A stretch of DNA of 64,000 bases from Butyrivibrio sp. (GTDB lineage: Bacteria; Bacillota; Clostridia; Lachnospirales; Lachnospiraceae), in the NCBI GenBank assembly GCA_017535785.1, contig JAFXTN010000025.1:83361-147360 (forward strand), written 5' to 3'. Within the stretch, counting starts at the first letter, position 1, and each line of letters begins with the position of its first letter. The notes beneath the pieces are model-generated. The model saw nothing but the letters and a program-made list of their open reading frames with translations, was not told the DNA's origin and did not search any database. Shown here piece by piece: positions 7,245-15,982 of the stretch. Made by a program: the position numbers and the translations under genes.

Positions 7245-8324
7245 ATGAAAAAGAAAACACTGATAGTGCTTATCACAACTACAGTAGTGCTGGTTGCAGC
7301 GCTCACATCATTAATTGTCACAGGGAGGAAAACAAACGTGAATACTGATAAGAATATACAAGGACTTAACGAAGAACTGTCCGAGATTATGTACCTGGGC
7401 TCTCTTGCCCCGAGCTCTCACAACATACAATGTTGGCTTATTGAATTGTACCCGGAAGAAGGAAAGGTTTCGATCGCCGTGGACCCTGAGCGGAAGCTCA
7501 CTGTTGTCGACCCCAAAGAACGCGAACAATTCCTCTCACTCGGATGCTATATACGAACCCTCGAAGAAGCCTTTCTGGCTTACGGGTACAATGTTACTTA
7601 CAGCTATGACGAATCAACGGATACCATGAATCTGTCATACAAAAAGATCTCAGATAAGATCGATCCAAATACAATCGCAAGGATCAAGAAACGTCACACA
7701 GACAAAAGATCTTTTGACATAAGCGATTCTTCCAAAAACGAATACGTTTCAAAGCTTTGCAAAAACATCGGCTGCGAATACTACTCTTTTGACACCAAAG
7801 AATTTGCTATAATAAAAAAAGCAACGTCGGATGCTTATATCAAACAGGCTTACGATGAGGAAACAGCGGAAGAGCTTTCAAATTGGCTTAGGCTCTCCAA
7901 CAAAGAGACAAAAGATAAAAAAGACGGTCTGAGCGCTGAACAGCTTGGTATCACAGGTATCAAAAAGGTCTTCTACTATCTTTTTACCAACCATGAAAAC
8001 GCCAAGGGAAAGACATTCGCAGATCAGGGCATTGCCAATACGGAAAATCAGCTAAACGGATGCATGGGCTTTATCATCGTATCTTCCGGCGATTCCAAAA
8101 AAGAGCTTGTGGAGTGCGGTATCAAGGCAACAGACATCTGGCTTGATCTTACGGAAAACAACATATCCGTTCATCCGATGAGCTATGCGATTGAGGAAGC
8201 CGAATACAAGAGGCAGCTTCCTTCAGAAAATCCGCAGATGCTCCTTCGCGTCGGATGTGTCAAGAAATACGGCGAAAACAACGCTGTCAGAAGGGATTTA
8301 TCAGACTACATAAAGGTACATTAA
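7245..8324 (+). CDS. Membrane-anchored nitroreductase-like protein (Acg family)
   Basis: A 359-residue protein. Residues 4-26 form an uncleaved-looking signal/anchor segment, so the enzyme part probably lies outside the cell. It then shows the nitroreductase-family pattern YLGSLAPSSHNIQCWLI (FMN phosphate region), a long divergent middle, and a C-terminal half with NGCMGFIIVSS, ATDIWLDLTENNISVHPMSYAIEE and MLLRVGCVKKYG, as in the Acg-type FMN-binding enzymes. The reaction is not deducible. AGGAG is 10 bases before the ATG. The gene is two bases ahead of the TetR-family regulator, behind a promoter with two operator palindromes, and is presumably induced by a compound it acts upon. Confidence 0.7.
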   Translation: MKKKTLIVLITTTVVLVAALTSLIVTGRKTNVNTDKNIQGLNEELSEIMYLGSLAPSSHNIQCWLIELYPEEGKVSIAVDPERKLTVVDPKEREQFLSLGCYIRTLEEAFLAYGYNVTYSYDESTDTMNLSYKKISDKIDPNTIARIKKRHTDKRSFDISDSSKNEYVSKLCKNIGCEYYSFDTKEFAIIKKATSDAYIKQAYDEETAEELSNWLRLSNKETKDKKDGLSAEQLGITGIKKVFYYLFTNHENAKGKTFADQGIANTENQLNGCMGFIIVSSGDSKKELVECGIKATDIWLDLTENNISVHPMSYAIEEAEYKRQLPSENPQMLLRVGCVKKYGENNAVRRDLSDYIKVH

Positions 8325-8326
8325 AT

Positions 8327-8923
8327 ATGGGAAGACGAATAAAAGAAGAACCTATAGTACACAGAGAAAGAATCGCAGCTGCGGCCGAAAAGCTTTTTAA
8401 AGAGCAAGACACCGTCAAGGTAACGGTCAGCGACATTGCCAAAGAAGCCGGCTACAGCAAGGCGACTCTATATACCTATTTTGAAAACAAGGACGAGATA
8501 GTCAGCTATCTCGCCCTTAAAAGCATGTCATTATTAAAAAGTGAGATCATCAAAAACACCGATCCTAAAAAGACTGACAAAGAAAATTTCCTCGGTATCT
8601 GCAAGGGTCTTTTGAAATATTATAAAAAATATCCCATGTACTTTGACTTTGCACAAGACACCATCAACGTTGATTTTTCAGAAAACAAATTCTACAACAC
8701 CGACCTCGATACGTATATTGTCGGCCAAGAGATCAGTGCCTATATAAAGGAACTGTTTAAACTCGGCGACGAAGCTTTCGTCACGACCTTCGCGATGTGG
8801 GGCTCACTTTGCGGTGTTATCAAACTTGCCGCCAACAAGGAAGCCTTCATCCAAAAGGAAACCGGAATGAACAACAAAGAATTCCTCGATGCCGTTTTCA
8901 ATATCTTATACAAAGTCGTGTAA
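8327..8923 (+). CDS. TetR/AcrR family transcriptional regulator
   Basis: A 198-residue repressor. Residues 10-56 hold the TetR helix-turn-helix: RERIAAAAEKLFKE, VTVSDIAKEAGYSKATLYTYFENKDEIVSYL. The C-terminal ligand-binding domain (60-195) is helical and unspecific. The start is ATG 8327, two bases after the upstream stop codon. This indicates translational coupling with the nitroreductase-like gene. It most likely binds the two TTAAACCA-type palindromes ahead of the operon and represses it until an unknown ligand arrives. Confidence 0.9.
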   Translation: MGRRIKEEPIVHRERIAAAAEKLFKEQDTVKVTVSDIAKEAGYSKATLYTYFENKDEIVSYLALKSMSLLKSEIIKNTDPKKTDKENFLGICKGLLKYYKKYPMYFDFAQDTINVDFSENKFYNTDLDTYIVGQEISAYIKELFKLGDEAFVTTFAMWGSLCGVIKLAANKEAFIQKETGMNNKEFLDAVFNILYKVV

Positions 8924-8968
8924 AACCGTCCGGGCACCTCGGTCTCCCGTGGCCATTCCTGCGCACGT

Positions 8969-10258
8969 TTAATTGTTGTCGTATATATCCTCGGTGAACG
9001 TCAGACTTCCTCTGTAACCAGCATAAGTACGGTTAAAGATAAGTCTTTCGTTTACAGGGAAAGCTCCCAAGATAAACTGTATCTCTTTTTCCAAAGCAAT
9101 CTCTCGTTCGTTACTGCTTCCGACAAGAAGCGTGATCTCATTCTCTTCTTCTCGTATTGCCTTATTGATCTCGTACTGATCGGTAAGGAAAAGAACCTTC
9201 GGAGGCTTGGCGTACTCAAGATCCTGTATTTCTTTTACTATCCTTTCCTTATCTTCCTGTCTGAAAATAGGCTCTGAAACAATAACAAGCACAGGTGTAA
9301 AGCTGTAGTCATTGGCAAGGTATCTTGTATATCCGACAGCGCTGTTTGCATCGGCTACAACCGCAAATCTCTTCCAGCTGACAACACCGATTGACTGTCC
9401 GAGGTAGTTGTATACATAATCCTCTTCTGCCTCTATCACATCATCCACAAGCTTTTTATCAAGGTTTAGTGCTTCACTGACCTGTCTTATAAACTTGGTA
9501 GTATCGGTAGCTCCGACAAAAAGTCCGGGAATTCTGATACTCGGAACACCGAATTTCTGTTCAAACTTCTTGGCGGGGCCGTTAAAGAGCCAAGGATTGA
9601 CAATGATATTAAGCGCTGCACCGGAGCTCTTTTTAATATCTTCAATTCCCTGATGCTTGGTGAAAAATGTATTGACCTTAAGTCCAAGACCGGAAAGAAT
9701 CCTGTCTATCTCTTCGAGCGTTCCGCTCCAGAAAGGATCGTGATAAGGCACGATTCCGAAGATATTTACAAGCTTATCGTCCTTAGGAACATCTTTTTCT
9801 ATAACCTTATCTATAAATGTATTCCAGATAGTCTCATAACCCAGATTGCTGTCTCCCGCAAAGCCGGGCGTTTCGATGGCATATACTTCGTGACCGTTTT
9901 CTCTGAATTCACTTGTGACGCTCTCAATATCGTCTCCGATGATACCTGCGGTACATCCCGTGAGGACAAAAAACGCATCGGCGTCCATAATGTCTATCGC
10001 GCCCTGTATGGTCGTTCTAAGCTTATTTACTCCGCCGAATACAACCTCTTTTTCCAGCATGTTACTGGACGGGATTGAAACACCGTTTACAAAGCATGAG
10101 TGTTTGTGTCCCGACTGTCCCTGGTCTGCAGCTGTTGTCTGCATACAGCATCCGGGACCCGAATGATAAATTGGGCATACCCTTCCGATAGCTCCAAGTA
10201 CTGAATTTATTCCGGCGAGAACGCATCCGCCCTTTGGATTTTCCATTATCTGTGACAT
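8969..10258 (-). CDS. Nitrogenase component-1-like protein, NifK-like subunit
   Basis: A 429-residue protein of the NifD/NifK/NifE/NifN/BchN superfamily. The three Cys positions that hold the P-cluster half in NifK are present: Cys12 (GGCVLAGINSVLGAIG), Cys37 (HSGPGC, followed by a second Cys38) and Cys102 (TGCTAGIIGDDIESV). Further matches are FAGDSNLGYE and the Rossmann-like C-terminal domain with RFAVVADANSAVGYTRYL. It is shorter than NifK (about 520), as in nitrogenase-like groups that do not fix N2. It overlaps the preceding subunit gene by one base (TAATG), so the two are made together as a heteromer. It is the last gene of an eight-gene operon. The substrate is unknown; no NifH reductase gene is in the window. 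Confidence 0.85.
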   Translation of the reverse strand: MSQIMENPKGGCVLAGINSVLGAIGRVCPIYHSGPGCCMQTTAADQGQSGHKHSCFVNGVSIPSSNMLEKEVVFGGVNKLRTTIQGAIDIMDADAFFVLTGCTAGIIGDDIESVTSEFRENGHEVYAIETPGFAGDSNLGYETIWNTFIDKVIEKDVPKDDKLVNIFGIVPYHDPFWSGTLEEIDRILSGLGLKVNTFFTKHQGIEDIKKSSGAALNIIVNPWLFNGPAKKFEQKFGVPSIRIPGLFVGATDTTKFIRQVSEALNLDKKLVDDVIEAEEDYVYNYLGQSIGVVSWKRFAVVADANSAVGYTRYLANDYSFTPVLVIVSEPIFRQEDKERIVKEIQDLEYAKPPKVLFLTDQYEINKAIREEENEITLLVGSSNEREIALEKEIQFILGAFPVNERLIFNRTYAGYRGSLTFTEDIYDNN

Positions 10259-11712
10259 TAGCCTTCTCCCCCTAAAATATATTTAAACGCATTTTCTTTG
10301 TACCATGAATCCTTGTAAGGGAGCTTAACGTGCTTGGCAAGCTTCTTGTTAAATCCGGGATTTTCAAGCTGATCGGCGATCTTGTTTCCAAGGAAAAGAA
10401 GTCCGTCATAGCCCATCGTAGGCCTCTTTCCGTCAAGTACGTGAGTTGTCGGAATTCCAAGCTTGGCTGCCCACTCAGGAACACCGATAAATGCATCGGG
10501 CTTAAGCTTATTCAAAAGATTCACCTGCTCAAAAGGCTGCATGTTGGCAATATCAACAACGAAATCCTTATGAATCCCGTTCAGGTATTCGATATCAACC
10601 TGCGCATCCGCGTCATATGTGGGTGTCTCAAGTCCGACAAGCTCCATTCCGAAATCATCGATAAGAGCTGCAGCGGCAAATGATCTTCCTGTTCCGCCGC
10701 AGATAAATACTCTTTTTCCCTGAAGCCTTTCTTTTAATTTGGCAACAAGAGGTTCGATTCTCTCATGCTCTGAAGCAATGATCTCTTCAACCTCTTTTTC
10801 TTTTCCTATTACTTTTGCAATTCCTCTGTACCACTTGTCGGTATTTCTTATACCGATGGGCATAACCGTGTGAGAATACGGTATCTCATAATCCTCCCAC
10901 AAGGTCTTCATAAACTCATCGGCGAACACCTTACAAATTGAAGTGGAAGCTTCGGCTGCGGGAATCTTCTTTATCTTTTCAAGCGAACTGTAGAAAGGAA
11001 TATAGTTAACCTTAGCACCCAAGAGAGTTATCATTCTCTCCATCTCTTTTTGATCGGCAAAAGAAACTGTAGTAGGCGCAAAGAGATTTATAAGTCCTTT
11101 CTCTTTTTCCACTTTTTCTTTTTTCAAGATATATTTGTTGATAGAAATAAATGCCGCGTCAAATCCGGAAGCACAAATCTTGGATTTAAAGCCTTCGCAG
11201 TGAATGGGCACCATTATCGTGCCGGGATATTCCGCCTGAAGATCCTGCGCGATCGCATCGATATCATCGCCGATGATACCCGAAGCGCAAGAAGCATAAA
11301 TAAACGCAAGCTTTGGATTGTATCTTTCAACAGCCTTTTGAACCGCATCGCGAAGCTTTTGTTCTCCGCCGAACACAACACTCTTTTGATCTATGTTGGT
11401 GACGATAAGCCTTGGATTCTTAACTGCTTTGATTCCTCTGTGTATCTGACCTACGCGGTACATATCAACAGCCATTATCGCGCATCCGACGCATCCCTGC
11501 GGTGAATGAGAAATAAACACGGAATCTTCCAAAGACATAAGCGCAGCCATGCTGTTGATCTGCTGGCACTGAAGGCCCTGCGCAAAGCTTCTGTCTGCTC
11601 TTTTAAGGCATCCTTTCTTATAATTCTCGGCAACCTCTTTTCCGGTTGATCCAAGATCATTGACTCTTCCCGGTATACTCTCACGTACACCTGAGTATTG
11701 AACGTTAGACAT
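10258..11712 (-). CDS. Nitrogenase component-1-like protein, NifD-like subunit
   Basis: A 484-residue NifD-like protein. Cys35 (KKGCLKRADRSFAQG), Cys74 (SHSPQGC) and Cys142 (ASCASGIIGDDIDAI) sit at the NifD P-cluster ligand places. Cys260 (STSICKVFADEF) and His424 (GIPTTHVLDGKRPTMGYDG) line up with the two FeMo-cofactor ligands Cys275 and His442. By contrast the HCEGFKSKICASGFD stretch puts Cys180 and Phe184 where NifD has Gln191 and His195, residues needed for N2 reduction. This supports a cofactor-bearing reductase with another substrate. Upstream in the operon are an importer for a small organic or oxyanion-like solute and a second ABC exporter-type pair. The alignment was made by eye. Confidence 0.85.
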   Translation of the reverse strand: MSNVQYSGVRESIPGRVNDLGSTGKEVAENYKKGCLKRADRSFAQGLQCQQINSMAALMSLEDSVFISHSPQGCVGCAIMAVDMYRVGQIHRGIKAVKNPRLIVTNIDQKSVVFGGEQKLRDAVQKAVERYNPKLAFIYASCASGIIGDDIDAIAQDLQAEYPGTIMVPIHCEGFKSKICASGFDAAFISINKYILKKEKVEKEKGLINLFAPTTVSFADQKEMERMITLLGAKVNYIPFYSSLEKIKKIPAAEASTSICKVFADEFMKTLWEDYEIPYSHTVMPIGIRNTDKWYRGIAKVIGKEKEVEEIIASEHERIEPLVAKLKERLQGKRVFICGGTGRSFAAAALIDDFGMELVGLETPTYDADAQVDIEYLNGIHKDFVVDIANMQPFEQVNLLNKLKPDAFIGVPEWAAKLGIPTTHVLDGKRPTMGYDGLLFLGNKIADQLENPGFNKKLAKHVKLPYKDSWYKENAFKYILGGEG

Positions 11713-11751
11713 CTCTCTACCTTTCCTTATGACATGTATTACTTAAAAGCA

Positions 11752-12444
11752 TCATGCTCCAAGTTCCGTATAATCAAGCTTCAAATTTATATCCGCAAAA
11801 TCAATTGCTTCACTCTCATGTGAACTGATAATGACTGTACTTCCAAGGTCGCAGAATTTTCTAAGAAGCTTCAAAACGCTCCTGACATTGCCTCTGTCAA
11901 GATTGGCCGTAGGTTCATCCATTATGATAACCTTTGGCTTTGTGACAAGCGCTCTTGCTATCGCGGCTCTTTTGATCTCTCCGCCTGACATATTGCAAGG
12001 AAGCTCATCCTTTAGTGCCGTTAAACCAAGTTCATCCGTGATGAGAGAAAAAAGTTCATCCCCGTCAAAAGACTCATCGTCAGGCACTTTGTTTATCAAA
12101 CATGATATCTTCAGGTTTTCCGATAAAGTCAGATAAGAGATCAAATCGCTTTCCTGAGTCACTATCCCAAGATGATTGTTTCTGAACGAAGAAAGCTCCT
12201 CATCCGAAAGCTTGGTGATATCTTTATTTCCGTAAAAGACACTTCCCGAGCTTGGTTTACTAAGTCCCGAAGCTATATTTAAAAGAGTACTTTTTCCCGC
12301 ACCGCTGTCGCCGCTTATGACAACGAATTTTCCGTACGGAATATCAAGAGATACATTATCAAGCACAACGTTGTCTCTTTTGCCTCTCTTATATTTCTTT
12401 TTAATGTTTTTTATACTGATATCCAAAGTATTATCTGCAGCCAT
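11752..12444 (-). CDS. LolD/MacB-type ABC transporter ATPase
   Basis: A 230-residue ATPase. Walker A GDSGAGKST, Q-loop VTQESDL, signature NMSGGEIKRAAIARAL, Walker B KVIIMDEPTANLD and switch His in ISSHE are all present, so it should be active. It belongs to the LolD/FtsE/MacB branch, which works with FtsX-type permeases rather than with solute-binding proteins. The permease gene ends three bases upstream, and the NifD-like gene starts 39 bp downstream. With DUF4418 and the FtsX permease it forms a second transport system inside the nitrogenase-like operon. Confidence 0.9.
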   Translation of the reverse strand: MAADNTLDISIKNIKKKYKRGKRDNVVLDNVSLDIPYGKFVVISGDSGAGKSTLLNIASGLSKPSSGSVFYGNKDITKLSDEELSSFRNNHLGIVTQESDLISYLTLSENLKISCLINKVPDDESFDGDELFSLITDELGLTALKDELPCNMSGGEIKRAAIARALVTKPKVIIMDEPTANLDRGNVRSVLKLLRKFCDLGSTVIISSHESEAIDFADINLKLDYTELGA

Positions 12445-12447
12445 TCT

Positions 12448-13623
12448 TTACTCCAATACCTCTGTAGGACAGGTTTTCTTGATGTTAAACGCGACACAGG
12501 CAGGTCCTATTATAGCGGTCAAAATAAGTGAGATCAACAACACGATCACCTTTTCATATCCGTAAGGACTTATAAAAGGCAAATTAAGCGTCATTTCTAT
12601 CACTCTGTAGATAAGATCAAAAACAAGAAGTCCGAAAAATGCTCCGAGAACAGCTCCCGGAAAAGAAATCCAAAACGCCTCTTCTATCAGGAATTTTTTG
12701 ACTCCGCTCTTACTTACTCCGACAATTCTCAGTGTCTCAAATTCTTTTTTCCTCTCATTTAAAGTTATGTAGTAAATGATGTATAAAAGCGCTATGCTCA
12801 CAAGAAGAAAAGCAAATGCTATGATCGCATACACCGTTTTCATCCTTCCGATTCCTTGCGATAACTTGGATGAAACAAGATCCGTCGTGACGACGTCAAC
12901 GCCTTCGATACTCGAAAGTTTTCCGACAAGTCTTTGAATATCATCTTTATCCGCGGCCTTTATAAGCACCGCGGATATATCTTTTCCGGTTATTTCTTTT
13001 ACAATGCCCTGTCCCGCTTCTCTTGCATCGGTTATGAGCGTGTCCATATAATCACGACTTACAAAAACGGTGACATCCATGGAAGATCCGCTCTCATCAA
13101 GTACGGCGGCAACATTGTATTTTTTACCGAACATCTGAAAAGTCTTGTCTTCTTTGACTCCCACATTACTTCCGACAATTATCTCACCGTTATCAATTGC
13201 ATTTAAAAAGCTCTTGTCTATCCAAGGTTTAACGGTAAAATCACTGTCTGTATCTATACCGATTATCTGAACCGGCTGATCGCAGCAGGAAGCTTCCAGT
13301 GTCATAAGGAAGGTCTGAGGTGATACTTTCTCAACCCCTTCAATCTCTCCGATCCTATCAAGCACGGAATCATCCATGTAAAAAAAGCTCTTCTTTGCGG
13401 TAATAAGCATGCCTTCCATCTCATCACCATGGCCGTCGGGAACAATGATAAGATCTGCTCCCAGCCTTTCAACCATGTTCTTTCCGCCGTGCTCCGTTCC
13501 AAGAAGGATCAGGCCGATAAGAACGATTGCTGTTGACAAAAGCACTCCTATCAAAGCAATTCCCAAACTTCTGTATAATCTTGAGCTTATGCTTTTTGAA
13601 ATAAGTTTGTGTGTTCCCGACAT
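12448..13623 (-). CDS. FtsX/MacB-type ABC transporter permease
   Basis: A 391-residue permease: one membrane segment at about 20-43, a large extracytoplasmic domain (45-265, with ADLIIVPDGHGDEMEG and ASCCDQPVQIIGID), then three membrane segments at the C-terminus (about 268-290, 320-345, 360-385) with the FtsX signature ETLRIVGVSKSGVKKFLIEEA. The adjacent CC and HGD residues in the outer domain could bind a metal, which is speculation. It works with the LolD-like ATPase encoded three bases downstream, and follows the DUF4418 gene by 11 bp. Its cargo is unknown. Confidence 0.85.
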   Translation of the reverse strand: MSGTHKLISKSISSRLYRSLGIALIGVLLSTAIVLIGLILLGTEHGGKNMVERLGADLIIVPDGHGDEMEGMLITAKKSFFYMDDSVLDRIGEIEGVEKVSPQTFLMTLEASCCDQPVQIIGIDTDSDFTVKPWIDKSFLNAIDNGEIIVGSNVGVKEDKTFQMFGKKYNVAAVLDESGSSMDVTVFVSRDYMDTLITDAREAGQGIVKEITGKDISAVLIKAADKDDIQRLVGKLSSIEGVDVVTTDLVSSKLSQGIGRMKTVYAIIAFAFLLVSIALLYIIYYITLNERKKEFETLRIVGVSKSGVKKFLIEEAFWISFPGAVLGAFFGLLVFDLIYRVIEMTLNLPFISPYGYEKVIVLLISLILTAIIGPACVAFNIKKTCPTEVLE

Positions 13624-13634
13624 TTCTTTTAACC

Positions 13635-14027
13635 TCAGGCTTTTTTGGTAACTATCAAAATATCAACCAGATAAACGGCTGTGATCACAATTCCTACGAT
13701 GATAAGGAACGGTCTTGTAACTACGTTGCAGTGCATGGTCTTCATATCGCAGACAGGCTTTATCACGGGTGAAAGAGCAAGAAGAATTCCGCCGATCACC
13801 TGAACTATCGAAAGAATGAGCTTGGAGTTTTTGATATCGATAGCAAGCTGTCCAAGAGAAAGAATTCCGAGAATGATGCTAAGTGTAACTGCTAATGCTC
13901 TTGTAGCATGGCACTTTGCCTCCATCTCTCCCATGTCTCCGCATACATGTGCAAATGTATAAACTCCGATGATTACGAATATTGCTGCTAAAAGAGCTGC
14001 GATGTTAAGTATTTTATGTGCTTTCAT
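13635..14027 (-). CDS. DUF4418 family membrane protein
   Basis: A 130-residue protein with four predicted membrane helices (about 8-27, 44-62, 68-88, 104-126). Between helices 1 and 2 it has HVCGDMGEMEAKCHATRAL, and between 3 and 4 CDMKTMHCNVVTRP. Paired CH and HC motifs on the same face are typical of DUF4418 and suggest redox or metal binding, although no function is established. It sits between the solute-binding protein (51 bp) and the FtsX permease (11 bp) in the nitrogenase-like operon and probably belongs functionally to the FtsX/LolD pair. Confidence 0.8.
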   Translation of the reverse strand: MKAHKILNIAALLAAIFVIIGVYTFAHVCGDMGEMEAKCHATRALAVTLSIILGILSLGQLAIDIKNSKLILSIVQVIGGILLALSPVIKPVCDMKTMHCNVVTRPFLIIVGIVITAVYLVDILIVTKKA

Positions 14028-14078
14028 TTTTAGGTTGGCCTTTCTTTTTTAGTCTTTTTTATCTAATAGAATTATCGT

Positions 14079-15158
14079 TTATGATTGTTCCTTAAACTCT
14101 TTGGTGTTCGGATCATAAACAAATGTCTCGGGAACTCCCTCAAGATCGGGGAATACCTTCTTTGTAAAATCATCGAGATTCAAATTGGGATCAAGATCTC
14201 CCGTCTTCTGAAGATCCTTAAATGACGCCGTAAAAGTCTCGCGTCCGAGTGTAACGGAAGGCTCATAGTTAAGGCTTGCAAGGATCTCTCCGTATCTTAC
14301 GATATCCTCATCACTCTCCGAAGGCATGTATCCGTTTTCAACCTGAAGTCTTGCTGCTTCCTCGGGAAGCGCCTGAACAAACGCTGCGGCCTTCTGAATT
14401 CCTCTTGCATAAGCTGCGGCGCCCTCGGGGTTGTTCTCAATGAGCTCCTGAGATACATAAGCCTGGCAGCAATATTCCTGTGAAAAGACTTCATCTTCGC
14501 CGATATCAAGTATCTTGATAAAGTCATAGTTCTTTTCCGCGTTGTAAGCTACGGGATCGTGAATACCGATAGCATCTACCGCGCCGTTATCAAGCGCTGT
14601 CGGAAGATCGGTCATTGCATAAGTTACAAACTGAATGTCTGCGTCGGCTCCGTTTACATTAAATCCGAGACTAAAGAGCTTTCTCTTTAGCTGGATGGGT
14701 GCGGAATCCGAAAGAGATGCAACACCGATTGTTTTTCCTTTAAGATCTTCAAGACTCTTAACGCTGCTTCCGTTCTTGGAATAGAACTTGGTGCAGCCTC
14801 TGTGAAGTCCGGTAACGAAAGAGATCGCAAGTCCGTTGGAAATGGGCTGCATAAGTGTTCCCGTAAGCCCGTAGCCTGCATTTATCTCTCCACTCGTTAT
14901 CTGCTCCGTTACGGTATCTATGTTGGAATTAACGATCTCGTACTTCTGTCCTATCGCCGCAAATTCCTCATCAAAATATCCGTTTATTATCGCGATGTGT
15001 ACAGGTGCAAGGCAAAGGCTCTCTTTGTTATTAAGGATCTTTACGACCTGCTTTTCGCCTTCCGCTTTCGCGGATCCTTTACCCTGACATCCGACAAGCA
15101 TACTCATTGTCAAAACAAGACAAAGTATTATTGATATAAGTGCTTTTCCTTTTTTCAT
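14079..15158 (-). CDS. NitT/TauT-type ABC transporter substrate-binding lipoprotein
   Basis: A 359-residue lipoprotein: signal peptide with lipobox LVGC (Cys24), then a periplasmic-binding fold of the SsuA/NMT1-like kind (LAPVHIAIINGYFDEEF, SGEINAGYGLTGTLMQPI, LEDLKGKTIGVASLSDSAP, GAVDAIGIHDPVAYN). This family binds sulfonates, taurine, nitrate, or thiamine precursors, so the ligand is probably a small anion or organosulfur or nitrogen compound. The acidic IGIHDP motif and the CCQAY stretch may lie at the binding cleft. It lies 44 bp after the ATPase gene and presumably delivers the substrate of the nitrogenase-like enzyme, which is inference from context. Confidence 0.85.
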   Translation of the reverse strand: MKKGKALISIILCLVLTMSMLVGCQGKGSAKAEGEKQVVKILNNKESLCLAPVHIAIINGYFDEEFAAIGQKYEIVNSNIDTVTEQITSGEINAGYGLTGTLMQPISNGLAISFVTGLHRGCTKFYSKNGSSVKSLEDLKGKTIGVASLSDSAPIQLKRKLFSLGFNVNGADADIQFVTYAMTDLPTALDNGAVDAIGIHDPVAYNAEKNYDFIKILDIGEDEVFSQEYCCQAYVSQELIENNPEGAAAYARGIQKAAAFVQALPEEAARLQVENGYMPSESDEDIVRYGEILASLNYEPSVTLGRETFTASFKDLQKTGDLDPNLNLDDFTKKVFPDLEGVPETFVYDPNTKEFKEQS

Positions 15159-15202
15159 TTTCTTTTTCTCCCTGATTAGTGCAATCGCCTATAGTACGGC
15201 AA

Positions 15203-15982
15203 TTATAAGTAGTACTCCGGCTCTCTGTTCTCTCCGGCATAATTTAGGATCTCAAGTATCTTGGTCCTGTATTTAAGGAAGTCGTTGCTTCCCCTTGACC
15301 TGGGTCGTCCCAGCTCTATATCGATAACCTGCTCAATCTTGGCCGGTCTCGGTGTCATGATAACAACCTGATCAGACATATAAACCGCCTCATCAACATC
15401 ATGAGTTACCATGATCATTGTCATTTGCTGCTCTTTCCAGATTCTCAGGATCTCGTCCTGCATATTCATTCTGGTAAAAGCATCAAGTGCTCCCAAGGGC
15501 TCATCAAGTAGCAGCACCTTCGGATGTCCGACCAGCGCTCTCGCAAGAGAAGCTCTCTGATTCATACCGCCTGAAAGCTGATGTGGGTAAGAGTTTTCGA
15601 ATCCCTTTAGTCCCACCATTTCAATGTACTCTTTTACATCCTCCTTCTTTTGCTTGTATACTCCTCTGGCCTTAAGACCAAAAGAAATATTTTTTTCTAT
15701 AGAAAGCCATGGATAAAGATTGGCCTGCTGGAATGCAAAGCCTCTGTCATGTCCGGGACCTTTTACCAATTCTCCGTCCAGATATACCGCCCCCGAGTCC
15801 GCAAGATTCAGTCCCGCGATTGCTCGAAGGAGCGTTGTTTTACCGCATCCGGATGGACCTATAAGTGAGATAAAAGAACCTGCTTTTACATTAAGGTCTA
15901 TCTCGTTAAGAGCATTCACAACACCGCCATCTGCATTGATAAAGCTCTTTGAAACTTTTTCTATATTGATCTCGCCTACCAT
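15203..15982 (-). CDS. NitT/TauT-type ABC transporter ATPase (SsuB-like)
   Basis: An approximately 259-residue import ATPase: Walker A GPSGCGKTT at 42-50, Q-loop FAFQQANLYPWL, signature QLSGGMNQRASLARAL, Walker B VLLLDEPLGALDA, and switch MVTHDVDEAV. The start was set at ATG 15982 rather than further upstream: AAGGGAG lies seven bases ahead and the ATG overlaps the last seven bases of the permease gene (ATGGTAG). This overlap indicates coupling. It energises the permease and binding lipoprotein encoded on either side. Confidence 0.9.
   Translation of the reverse strand: MVGEINIEKVSKSFINADGGVVNALNEIDLNVKAGSFISLIGPSGCGKTTLLRAIAGLNLADSGAVYLDGELVKGPGHDRGFAFQQANLYPWLSIEKNISFGLKARGVYKQKKEDVKEYIEMVGLKGFENSYPHQLSGGMNQRASLARALVGHPKVLLLDEPLGALDAFTRMNMQDEILRIWKEQQMTMIMVTHDVDEAVYMSDQVVIMTPRPAKIEQVIDIELGRPRSRGSNDFLKYRTKILEILNYAGENREPEYYL

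Noticed and set aside
8969-11712. True N2-fixing nitrogenase (nifDK)
   Set aside because: Sizes are shorter, Gln191/His195 equivalents are missing, and no nifH, nifB or nifEN are present.
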